Origin: Granulicella sp. S156
GTDB taxonomy: Bacteria; Acidobacteriota; Terriglobia; Terriglobales; Acidobacteriaceae
DNA: 64,000 nt
Reading direction: 5' to 3'
NCBI RefSeq assembly: GCF_009766105.1
Contig: NZ_LMUH01000026.1
Span: forward strand, 1-64,000
Part shown: in pieces, positions 1 to 7,538 of the stretch
How positions within the stretch are numbered: the stretch's first letter is position 1
Layout: the number at the start of each line of letters is the position of its first letter
Program-made: the position numbers and the translations under genes
The notes under the pieces: model-generated
The model's database searches: none
The model's input: only the letters and a program-made list of their open reading frames with translations
What the model was told of the DNA's origin: nothing

Positions 1-371
1 TCCATAGGAGTGTAGGCCCGCTTCGTCAAATTCCCGAGGTATATCTGTACGGCTTGTCCCGGCGTCCATCTCTTTGGGGAGGAGATTGAACCTCGTGGAC
101 GCCTCCCTCAGTGAGATGCAATTAGGGTTACATTTGAGTTAATCGGGGCAGAATTCATTCGCAGGCGAAAAATCTTCGCCAATGTCGGAAAAATGAGTTC
201 CCCCCCACCGAGGTCTGCATAGGAGCAGCACGGGCGAAAGAACAGTCACAACGGCGCGTCTGCAACCTGATACTGATAATGGTTTTCAACGACAGGCCCT
301 ATGTTGATTCCGCTCAGCCACGCTGAAAGGTTTCCGAGCAACGAAAGGGTCGTCTGCGCGTCAAAGATGAG
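1..371. other. No recognisable gene
   Basis: Left end of the window. I see no ORF with protein-like composition on either strand and no RNA gene. An 83-codon minus-strand reading frame crosses into the next gene and looks like a shadow of it. Confidence 0.5.
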
Positions 372-674
372 ATGAGATTTGCTGTGTGGTTCCTCATTGT
401 CGTCGTAGGCGCTAGTCTTTGCACCGTCTCTGCTCAAGGTGCCGCCTTGGTTGCGCCCTTCCATGCGGATTCCGACCACGATGGCCTGAGTGACCACACG
501 GAACAGGCTCTCCTAGACCAACTCGCGCCGAGTTTCATGGTGGCGAGGCGAGACTGCCCGAATGTTCCCGCTGAATTCTCACCGGACCTAAAAACCCCAA
601 CAGTACTTCGCGTGAACGGCCCGATTTACGGGCAATGCTTTGCAAAGAACTTATGCCCACAAAACACGCGCTAG
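372..674 (+). pseudogene. Truncated secreted protein (N-terminal fragment)
   Basis: A 100-residue reading frame with a clear signal peptide (hydrophobic residues 3-22, cleavage likely after SAQGA). A short acidic stretch rich in Asp and Ser follows (DSDHDGLSDHTEQALL), then a segment ending in GPIYGQCFAKNL. From memory, longer exported acidobacterial proteins start this way and continue for another 150 or more residues after the YGQ segment. Here the frame ends soon after it, and I find no continuation in the other two frames. I therefore read it as the 5' remnant of a secreted protein of unknown function cut off by recombination inside the accessory region. It could instead be a genuine short exported protein. 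Confidence 0.5.
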
Positions 675-859
675 GCACTTCTGCGAAACATGTAGGACAG
701 GCACTGCACGTCACCCCGAAGCGAGATGATCCGCAATAAAAAGCCCATGAATCCGTCAGTCCAGTCAATTCCTGACCCTGACCCTAGCAGAAAGACGATG
801 CAGACCGAAGCCTTGCTCGTAAACGATTGGCCTTCATCGAACCGATAGCTGGAGAAGAA

Positions 860-1891
860 ATGCAAAAATCTGAAGTGCTTCACGCCTGGGCCACCATTCT
901 GGCTGGCCGTGCCCCCTCGCTTTCTGTTGAGATTACGAAGGAATGCCCTCTGCGATGCCCTGGGTGCTACGCCTTCGACGCGGCCCATCTTGGTAGGGAT
1001 ACTCTGCTGCGCCAACTCTCGGACTTCAAAGGCGAGGAACTCGTAGCGAAGATCCTCGCGCTGCTTGACGAGCTGAAGCCGCTCCACGTATCTCTCGTCG
1101 GGGGCGATCCATTCGTTCGCTATCGGGAGCTGGAGCAACTCATTCCACAAATTGAAGCCCGGGGGATTCACACTCAGGTCGTCACCAGTGCGTTTCGTAT
1201 CATCCCGGCAGACTGGAACAAATACAAAAAACTGACCGTTGTCGTCTCGATCGATGGGCTGCAGCCGGAGCATGATGAGCGACGGAAGCCCGCGACGTAT
1301 GAGCGAATTCTGAAGAATATTGTTGGCTCCCGGGTGACGATCCATTCCACGATCACTTCGCAGATCGCCGCACGTCACGGCTACCTGGAAGAGTTTCTCG
1401 CATTCTGGAGTGCGAATTCTGCCATTCGAAAGATCTGGTTCAGTCTGTTTACTCCTCAGATCGGTGCGACCGATCCGGAGATTCTGACGCCGGCACAGCG
1501 CATTCTTGTGATGAACGAGCTGCGCCGACTGCGACCGATGTTTCCCAAGCTGGACATGCACGATCTCGTCATTGACGAGATCGCTACTCCTCCGGCAAAT
1601 CCCGAAAAGTGCATCTTTGCACGGACGACCGAGACGATCTCCGCCGATCTGAAGACTCAGATCACACCATGCCAGTTCGGCGGCAATCCCGACTGCTCCC
1701 AATGTGGCTGCATTGCATCGATGGGGCTCGCAGCCGTGGGCCACCATAAAGTCGTGGGTAGCCTGACTGCGGGACATCTGTTCATGGCTTCAGATCGCTT
1801 CGGCAAGAGGTTTCGGAGGTTGCAACGCGCTTTCTCGCCAAAGCCAATCGTTCAGCCGAAGGCTGCTCCATTTACGATTCTTCAGAGATAA
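860..1891 (+). CDS. Radical SAM protein with C-terminal Cys cluster
   Basis: A 343-residue radical SAM enzyme. The iron-sulfur motif is C29-x3-C33-x2-C36 (ECPLRCPGC). It is followed by a GGDP motif at 81-84 and a VVSIDG strand near 128-133, as expected of a partial TIM barrel that cleaves S-adenosylmethionine. A second Cys group (C251, C271, C279, C282, C284) suggests an additional cluster of the SPASM or Twitch kind. The ATG at 860 has GGAGAAGAA just upstream, so I prefer it to the ATG at 827. Eleven bases separate it from a class II aldolase gene, so the two probably act together, but the substrate cannot be read from the sequence. Family assignment is firm; the reaction is unknown. Confidence 0.85.
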   Translation: MQKSEVLHAWATILAGRAPSLSVEITKECPLRCPGCYAFDAAHLGRDTLLRQLSDFKGEELVAKILALLDELKPLHVSLVGGDPFVRYRELEQLIPQIEARGIHTQVVTSAFRIIPADWNKYKKLTVVVSIDGLQPEHDERRKPATYERILKNIVGSRVTIHSTITSQIAARHGYLEEFLAFWSANSAIRKIWFSLFTPQIGATDPEILTPAQRILVMNELRRLRPMFPKLDMHDLVIDEIATPPANPEKCIFARTTETISADLKTQITPCQFGGNPDCSQCGCIASMGLAAVGHHKVVGSLTAGHLFMASDRFGKRFRRLQRAFSPKPIVQPKAAPFTILQR

Positions 1892-1902
1892 GAAGGAGAC
1901 GC

Positions 1903-2640
1903 ATGTTGACCGAACAGGCATTCAGGCACGAAGAACAATTGCGACGCGAACTGGTCCGATTCAGCCGCTGGCTCTCACGTCTTGGTTTTACGCCCGGTAC
2001 GTCCGGAAACTTATCCGTTCGATTGGATGAGGAACGCCTCCTTATGACACCTACTGGAATCAGCAAGGGCTTAGTGACGGCTGCAGACATGGTGATCGTC
2101 GACCTCCGGGGTCGTCTTCTCGCCGGCACGAGGAACGTAACGAGCGAGGTTGGCATGCACCTTGCAGTCTACGAAGGGCGTCCAGATGTAGCGGCAGTCG
2201 TCCACGCCCACCCGGCGACCGCGACCGCTTTCGCCTGTTCTAAGCGAGCACTTAACGAGATGCTTTGCCAGGAAGCAGTGATGACGCTCGGGTGTGTGCC
2301 CCTGGCTCGATATGCGACGACGGGAACACAGGAAGTGGCAGAAAGCCTTGGTCCATACCTTGCCACCCACGATGCAATCCTGTTGGAGAACCACGGTGCC
2401 GTGAGCTATGGATCGACGCTCCTTGAAGCATTCATGAGGATGGAGACTGTCGAGCATCTCGCACACGTAGCGCTTGTAGCCCACCAACTGGGGTCTGCTC
2501 GCCCCTTGTTGGCCGAGCAGGTGAAGCAATTACAGTGTGCTAAAGCAAAATACCAGCACAATGCCGTGGGTCACCCTGAGACCACATATGCCTCCGTAGA
2601 TCAAACTCGCAGGCTGGTTCGCAGAGGGGTTCCGGGATGA
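1903..2640 (+). CDS. Class II aldolase/adducin family protein
   Basis: A 245-residue protein of the fuculose-phosphate aldolase/ribulose-5-phosphate 4-epimerase (AraD/FucA) family. Visible markers are SGNLSVR (34-40), the catalytic acid region TSEVGMH (E82), the zinc ligands H101 and H103 in VVHAHP, and H164 in ENHGA. These are the expected ligands of a metal-dependent retro-aldol or epimerase site on a phosphorylated sugar or related compound. The ribosome site AGGAGA precedes the ATG by 4 bases. It follows the radical SAM gene by 11 bases, most likely in one transcript. Length and motifs look intact; the substrate is not predictable. Confidence 0.85.
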   Translation: MLTEQAFRHEEQLRRELVRFSRWLSRLGFTPGTSGNLSVRLDEERLLMTPTGISKGLVTAADMVIVDLRGRLLAGTRNVTSEVGMHLAVYEGRPDVAAVVHAHPATATAFACSKRALNEMLCQEAVMTLGCVPLARYATTGTQEVAESLGPYLATHDAILLENHGAVSYGSTLLEAFMRMETVEHLAHVALVAHQLGSARPLLAEQVKQLQCAKAKYQHNAVGHPETTYASVDQTRRLVRRGVPG

Positions 2641-2870
2641 GCCAAGAGCTTGAAAAGCTTCCAGGGGGCACTACACCAAGCGTCAAAAATCGTATTCCAC
2701 AGCTTGCCGCTGTTTCTGGCTGGCCACCAGATTCTTCGGACGTGGCGTTGCAGGGCAGGAACGAGGCTGTTAAAAAACTGCCAAAAGCAGCCATTGATCA
2801 AGCAAGCCAACGTTTCCTGGATGCATTGAAGTGGCTCAGTCCACTCATGGCCCTGACCTTCGAGTTGTAG
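2637..2870 (+). CDS. Small ORF overlapping the aldolase stop (doubtful)
   Basis: A 77-codon frame that starts in an ATGA overlap with the aldolase stop, the arrangement of a translationally coupled gene. The product is polar with no signal peptide, membrane segment or motif I recognise. The sequence after it is decayed (merT remnant), so this may be junction sequence that is open by chance. The coupling is the only positive evidence. Confidence 0.25.
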   Translation: MSQELEKLPGGTTPSVKNRIPQLAAVSGWPPDSSDVALQGRNEAVKKLPKAAIDQASQRFLDALKWLSPLMALTFEL

Positions 2871-2900
2871 CCTCCTCACGAACTTGCGGAGGCCATGATC

Positions 2901-3194
2901 GAGTTGGTTCGCGTGTCTTTAACGTGAGGTACGCACGCCAGCGGCAACTTTACCGCTCTGAAGCCATTCCGGCCCGTTTTTATCGGGATGGTTTTGCTGT
3001 TTCTCGGGCTTGCGATCCGAAGGCTCTATTTCGCGCCCCAGAACTGCGACCCAGAAGGGAATTGCGTTGCGGATCGCACCAGAAAAGTTCAACGGCTCAT
3101 CTTCTGGATCGTTGCACCACTCTTGCTCGGCCTCGTTGCTGCACCGTGGCTGATGCAATGCAGACGTGCGCTCGACGCTTCCGATCTGGAGTAA
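2901..3194 (+). pseudogene. merT: merT remnant (mercuric transport protein)
   Basis: Read in one frame, 2901-3194 gives ELVRVSLT, a TGA stop at 2925-2927, then GTHASGNFTALKPFRP and, from 2988, a hydrophobic helix (VLLFLGLAIRRLYF), a Cys pair (APQNCDPEGNC) and a second helix (LIFWIVAPLLLGLVAAPWL). This follows the order of the C-terminal two thirds of MerT, the inner-membrane Hg(II) importer: GNLTALEPYRP, helix, the cytoplasmic Cys pair, last helix. The N-terminal Cys-Cys helix is missing and the frame is broken once, so no functional transporter can be made. No merP, merA or merR is nearby. It marks a former mercury-resistance segment. Identification is by remembered family pattern. Confidence 0.6.
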
Positions 3195-3696
3195 TCAGCG
3201 GGATATAGATTCCTCGACAGAATCCTTCCTTGAGCTCTCAGCCTATTCCGCGGGACTCGTGGTGGGTACGATAGTTCAGCCAATCGTCAGCTCGGAGGAG
3301 GATCGGGCGAGTTGTTCAAAATTGCCCAGATTCACAAGGGCAAGCTGCGCCTACGATCTGGAATGCAGTGCTGGCTGCGTAAGGGCCAGGAGCCTCGCTC
3401 GGCCCCTCCTATCTGGACCGCGCTCGTTATTTGCACCGGGGCTCTATGGCGAATGCTAACTTCCGTGAGAACTGGTGCGTTGCAGATGAGGATGGGGAAG
3501 AAACCTCCCGTCCACTCAAGACTTATAAAAAACCCATTAAAAATCTATGACTTGCGCGGATATATCTCACCGTTTCAGCGGATCATAGGGAAGGGAACTG
3601 GTATAAGGTTAGTCAGCATTGGCCGCCGGGCACGTGTACGTAGTTGCCGGTCAGGCGGCGCAGCATGATCAATGAGTAAAAGGATCCCCGTTTTTT
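3195..3696. other. Gene-free spacer between merT remnant and hcp
   Basis: About 500 bases without a convincing gene. A 118-codon plus-strand frame (3312-3668) has no family resemblance and a basic, unordered composition. The last 30 bases carry the hcp ribosome site (AAAGGA near 3679). Confidence 0.5.
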
Positions 3697-4134
3697 ATGG
3701 CTCAGCCCAATATTTCGAGTGTTTCGATCGGTTCTAATAAGTTCCGGGCCGTCGGTGTCCACTTTGGTGTCTCCACGCTGAACAATGGCTCTCCGGGCAC
3801 GCCGCTGATGGGCAGCGTCTCCTGTTCGGTGCTGGTGATGGTGGACATGAACGATCAAGTGAACATGCCGTTTTCCACCCTGCAGGGCATCTTCAATCTC
3901 AGTTACGGGGTAACCCGGGAAAAGATTCAGGACATTGTGTTGACCTTCTGGTCCGACGACAACGCTGAAGATGCGATCTGTTCGTATACCTTTCGCGGCT
4001 GGATCAGCGATTACACCACCACCACCGGCTTTGGAAACAGCAATGCATCTTCCGGCATGAATCATATTCTGACGCTGACACTGCAGCCGGAGCTGGACGC
4101 ATCCAACTTCGTCAATATCGCATTGGGCAACTAG
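3697..4134 (+). CDS. Hcp/TssD-like type VI secretion tube protein
   Basis: A 145-residue soluble protein with no signal peptide, the usual size for Hcp. It resembles the Hcp/phage-tail-tube fold: alternating beta strands, the GVTREKIQDIVLTFWSDD helix-strand in the middle, then SYTFRGWISDY and a C-terminal MNHILTLTLQPELD strand pair. Hcp hexamers stack into the tube that a type VI machine fires into neighbours, and often carry or chaperone effectors. It opens a same-strand cluster that includes a VgrG-like spike 3.4 kb downstream, which supports the call. No sheath, baseplate or ClpV gene is in the window, so the machine itself would be encoded elsewhere. Confidence 0.7.
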   Translation: MAQPNISSVSIGSNKFRAVGVHFGVSTLNNGSPGTPLMGSVSCSVLVMVDMNDQVNMPFSTLQGIFNLSYGVTREKIQDIVLTFWSDDNAEDAICSYTFRGWISDYTTTTGFGNSNASSGMNHILTLTLQPELDASNFVNIALGN

Positions 4135-4155
4135 CGTTCGGGCGGTGCGTCGAAG

Positions 4156-5178
4156 ATGAACGATCCAAACATCATTGCGGGATACCCGATTGTTCGTGGA
4201 GACGACGGCCAGCTTTATTACGTTGCCTACACCGACCACGGCGGCCAAGCGTACGGTTGGCTTGTCACCTATATCGATCATCTCCGGCATCACCATGCGC
4301 ATCATGCCCATGCCAGGCGAGCGCCGCATCCGGCGCATCATCATGCCTCGCATCACTCCAAACATCATGGGGCCGTCGCTCTCAATCACCGGCGTACGGT
4401 ACATCCGAAGCCTCACCACGCTGCCAACGCGCAGCCAGCCATAGCGTCCAGTAATGGCAGCGATCCCCCGCAGATCGCAGCTGAGGCCGCGGCTGCTACG
4501 GCGGAGTGGAAAGAAAGATCGAATGCCCTGTACGCCCGCCGCATGATGCATATCCAAGGTGGGCTGGATCTCGCAGCTGGCGGCAGCGGACTGGCGGTCA
4601 CCATTGGGGCTCTGGCGATAGCGGGCGCACCCGAAACTCTGGGCGCAAGTATCGTCGTAGGCTTTCTGACTTACAGTCTTATTCGTGCACTAATGCAGAT
4701 TGGAGAAGGTGCGGCGGAATCGGCCGCGTCCTTCTCTGATAGCGATGAGCAGCTGAAAGAGACAGCGGAAGACATGGAAAAGATGAAGACGGTGACCAGC
4801 GTTCTGGGAGACATTTCGCTGCTCACCGATAAGGTCCGCGGAGATAGAGCCCACTGGACCCGTGCTGGCGTGATCGCGGACGGAGAGACGCTGGCCGATG
4901 GATTTCTCATCAGAGATCCCTTTGAGGAGGTAGGCGCGCTTAACCGGATCGCCTCCACCATCTCTCCGGGACGTGCAGAAAGCCTGGCGATGGGGTTTAA
5001 ATATGGGTTGAAATCAGGAGATATTGCGGACAAGTTTGACAAGACCCACTTTGCCAGTGACGATACCTTCAAGGTAATCGCCTATCTTGAGCAGGAACGG
5101 AAAGCCAAGGAGCGAGCCAGAGAAAACGCACGAAAACAGACCAAGAACGCCACGCAACCAACTGCGGTTCCGCGCTGA
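4156..5178 (+). CDS. His-rich protein with hydrophobic helices, candidate T6SS cargo
   Basis: A 340-residue protein I do not recognise. Residues 42-88 contain 19 histidines in runs such as HHHAHH and HHHASHH, a likely metal-binding or flexible segment. Near 131-175 two glycine-rich hydrophobic stretches (GGSGLAVTIGALAIAGA and TLGASIVVGFLTYSLI) look like a helical hairpin able to insert in a membrane. The rest is charged and helical, ending in a Lys/Arg/Glu-rich tail. There is no signal peptide. It starts 21 bases after hcp and is followed directly by three polytopic membrane proteins. A pore-forming effector next to its membrane immunity proteins would look like this, but that is inference from layout and topology only. 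Confidence 0.6.
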   Translation: MNDPNIIAGYPIVRGDDGQLYYVAYTDHGGQAYGWLVTYIDHLRHHHAHHAHARRAPHPAHHHASHHSKHHGAVALNHRRTVHPKPHHAANAQPAIASSNGSDPPQIAAEAAAATAEWKERSNALYARRMMHIQGGLDLAAGGSGLAVTIGALAIAGAPETLGASIVVGFLTYSLIRALMQIGEGAAESAASFSDSDEQLKETAEDMEKMKTVTSVLGDISLLTDKVRGDRAHWTRAGVIADGETLADGFLIRDPFEEVGALNRIASTISPGRAESLAMGFKYGLKSGDIADKFDKTHFASDDTFKVIAYLEQERKAKERARENARKQTKNATQPTAVPR

Positions 5179-5193
5179 GGGAGAGTCCAGGCA

Positions 5194-5802
5194 TTGCTCA
5201 ATCCGGCTGATCTGACCATTCAACAACGCCAGGCGCGCAGCATGGAACGAAGACTCTTTTTCCTGTGGCCTGTAGTCGAATTGCCGGAGGACGTGGAGCG
5301 CGTCACGCTGCTTGGTTACTGGGTATGCGTGGCCCTTGGTGTGGGCAATCTTGTGTTTGGCGTACTCAAGCTCAGGGCGGATCGAGCCGCCGGCGAAAGC
5401 CTAGCTTGGTATGGATATCTGGTGCTGGCCGCGATCCCCCTGTTCTTTTTTCTCGGGGCCAATGCGTTGCGCCGCGCGAAGTGGCCGGCCGCCGTCATGC
5501 TGCTTGTCTTTCTGGTGACGGACACGCTCAGTCAGCGCATCGTGCGGGGCACGTTCAGCGTGCTGGACGTGCTGGAATGCGTTCTGTTCGTTGTGATTGC
5601 GCGAGGCATCTGGCTTTCGTCACATCGAACGATGCCGGAGATCGAGCCTTTGACCGACTATGCTAAAGACGGCCTGCGCGACCTGCTTGTCTATCGACTG
5701 CCCCCGCTGGTATGGCCAAGGTTTCAGATTCTGTTCTGGACGATCGGCGCCTTGGAGATCGCACTCTTTCTCGCTCCTCTTGTACTTACCCTCGGACGCT
5801 AA
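5194..5802 (+). CDS. Membrane protein, tandem paralog 1 of 3
   Basis: A 202-residue protein with about four to five membrane segments (roughly 40-60, 70-90, 95-115, 125-140 and 180-200). It shares with the next two genes the order FF-x-WP at the first segment, DVERVTLLGY, the motif FLGANALRR in the middle, and WPRFQILFW before the last helix. I take the TTG at 5194 as the start: GGGAGAG lies upstream, and the resulting N-terminus (MLNPAD) matches paralog 3 (MLSPED). An ATG lies at 5242. Function is unknown. Its position after a possible pore-forming protein suggests immunity. Confidence 0.65.
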   Translation: MLNPADLTIQQRQARSMERRLFFLWPVVELPEDVERVTLLGYWVCVALGVGNLVFGVLKLRADRAAGESLAWYGYLVLAAIPLFFFLGANALRRAKWPAAVMLLVFLVTDTLSQRIVRGTFSVLDVLECVLFVVIARGIWLSSHRTMPEIEPLTDYAKDGLRDLLVYRLPPLVWPRFQILFWTIGALEIALFLAPLVLTLGR

Positions 5803-5942
5803 TCCGTTAGCCTCGGCCATCGCTGAGAGAATGGACAGGGTCTGTTCCATGCACGCGATTCAGGGCTGACCGTCCGTAAATTCTGCGAAATGAAGTGCGC
5901 AGCCGGAGGTTCACTCATGGATGACTTTACAAGACATTCCCA

Positions 5943-6557
5943 ATGATGCAATCCGAACAAAGCCGCCGCGCCCGCTACATCCTGCGCTCTATGCTGTTTT
6001 TCTGGCCTATCGTCGATTCCGTGGACGACGTAGACCGTGTGACGCGATTCGGCTACAGCGTATACCTCTGGGTTCTGCTGATTAACGCCATTGCGATCGT
6101 GCCTGATTTACTGCGGCCAGATTGGACTGCATGGGCGATTCTTGCCCTGCTTTGCGCGATTACTTTTCTGGGTGCCAACGCCGTCCGGCAAAAGAGCGTA
6201 GTTGCGGCTGCCATGCTTTGTTTTGTCGCGGCCACACACATTCCTGTCGCCTATGTTCTCGGCCACACGATTCCTTATCTCGCGTGTGGCGTGTTCCTGG
6301 CCTATCTCATCACCTGGCGCGGTGTGGCGCTCGCTGCACGGTTCCAAACCTCCCCATCTGACCCGCCTCCGCTCTACGAGTCCGATGTTCTGCCGCTGAG
6401 TTACCGCACTTCATTTGGCAAGTACATGACCGATCGGCTTGCACCGAAAGTCTGGCCTGCGTGGCAGTGGCTCTTCTGGATCACTAGCGTACTTTTCGCT
6501 GCCGCTCAACTTGTCTTCGCCTATGCCTACACCCACGTTCACCTCCAGTCGAACTAA
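5943..6557 (+). CDS. Membrane protein, tandem paralog 2 of 3
   Basis: A 204-residue polytopic protein homologous to its two neighbours: MLFFWPIVDSVDDVDRVTRF near the N-terminus, FLGANAVRQ in the centre, and KVWPAWQWLFWI before the last helix. Divergence between the three copies is large (mostly motif-level similarity), so the duplication is old or the copies evolve fast. A double ATG occurs at 5943/5946, and I see no strong ribosome site. The 140-base gap to copy 1 could hold its own promoter. Function unknown. Confidence 0.65.
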   Translation: MMQSEQSRRARYILRSMLFFWPIVDSVDDVDRVTRFGYSVYLWVLLINAIAIVPDLLRPDWTAWAILALLCAITFLGANAVRQKSVVAAAMLCFVAATHIPVAYVLGHTIPYLACGVFLAYLITWRGVALAARFQTSPSDPPPLYESDVLPLSYRTSFGKYMTDRLAPKVWPAWQWLFWITSVLFAAAQLVFAYAYTHVHLQSN

Positions 6558-6652
6558 GTTGGGCGCTAGAGTGGCTGGCCCAATGTCTGACAAACACGAC
6601 GGGCCGTCGCTCATCCGTGATAACTTCAGTTCGCAACTCTGAAAAGAATCCT

Positions 6653-7303
6653 ATGCTCAGCCCCGAGGATGAAGCGATTGCGGAACGACGCTCGCGATTT
6701 GTGGGGCGGCAGCTTCTGGCCTTTTGGCCCATGGTCGACGATATCGACGATGTGGATCGCGTCTCTCTGCTCGGATATGGGACTTGCATTGTGTATGCTG
6801 TCTGGCAATCGATCGTCTCAGTTCAGATTGTGTTCCAAAGCGGCGATGCGGACGAGCGTCTTGCGATCTACCTGATTACTCCTTGCATGCTTATCTTCTA
6901 CTTCCTCGGCGCCAATGCGGTGCGCCGCAGCAGTGTACCTGCGGCTGCATTTCTGGCGCTGGCGGCATTTGCCGTTCCCTTCGTGACTTACATGGAGCGA
7001 AGGAGCTTCCATGCGCTCGAGATTGGCGTGTTTGTCATCTTCCTGATCGTCCTTCGCGGTACCTGGCTTACGTCGAAGTGGCTTTCGACTCATACCGCAG
7101 ATGACGTCAAGACTGGACCGTTGCGCATCAGCAATATCCTTCCTCTCCAAATCCGGACCGGCGTGGGACGTGTGATGGTGGATGCGTGGCCTGCGAGAGT
7201 GTGGCCACGGTGCCAGATCCTGTTCTGGATTGCAGGCATCGTGATGCTCAGTGCAGCACTTCTTGGTCTTGTTATGGATCATCTTGCAACGCATATCCGG
7301 TGA
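6653..7303 (+). CDS. Membrane protein, tandem paralog 3 of 3
   Basis: A 216-residue polytopic protein and the third member of the array: LLAFWPMVDDIDDVDRVSLL, FLGANAVRR, and VWPRCQILFWI before the final helix. The frame is open from a GTG at 6617, but the ATG at 6653 gives an N-terminus (MLSPEDEAIAERR) that aligns with paralog 1, so I choose it. It lies just before the VgrG-like gene. Function unknown; see the neighbouring entries for the immunity hypothesis. Confidence 0.65.
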   Translation: MLSPEDEAIAERRSRFVGRQLLAFWPMVDDIDDVDRVSLLGYGTCIVYAVWQSIVSVQIVFQSGDADERLAIYLITPCMLIFYFLGANAVRRSSVPAAAFLALAAFAVPFVTYMERRSFHALEIGVFVIFLIVLRGTWLTSKWLSTHTADDVKTGPLRISNILPLQIRTGVGRVMVDAWPARVWPRCQILFWIAGIVMLSAALLGLVMDHLATHIR

Positions 7304-7538
7304 CACAAGCCGGACAACACTGCGCGCCCGTTACATCCCGCGGATCAGTCAGAGACTGATCCGCTGTTCCACCGCATGACTGAGTACTTCGCGGTTCGCT
7401 GCGGCTCCATGAATTCTTGGTAAATCCGCTCATAATCTTCTGTGGGTTGACGTATTCTGTTTGCGTCAGCGAACTAAAAAGAAGGCTAAGAAGCCGGTGG
7501 CAACAGCCCGGCGGATTTGTACAGGAACAGGGGCCAGA

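Noticed and set aside
671-1777. Long minus-strand frame of 368 codons opposite the radical SAM gene
   Set aside because: It is the antisense shadow of a gene with clear motifs; its product is His/Arg-rich with no family pattern.
3312-3668. 118-codon plus frame between merT remnant and hcp
   Set aside because: No ribosome site or family pattern; basic, unordered composition.
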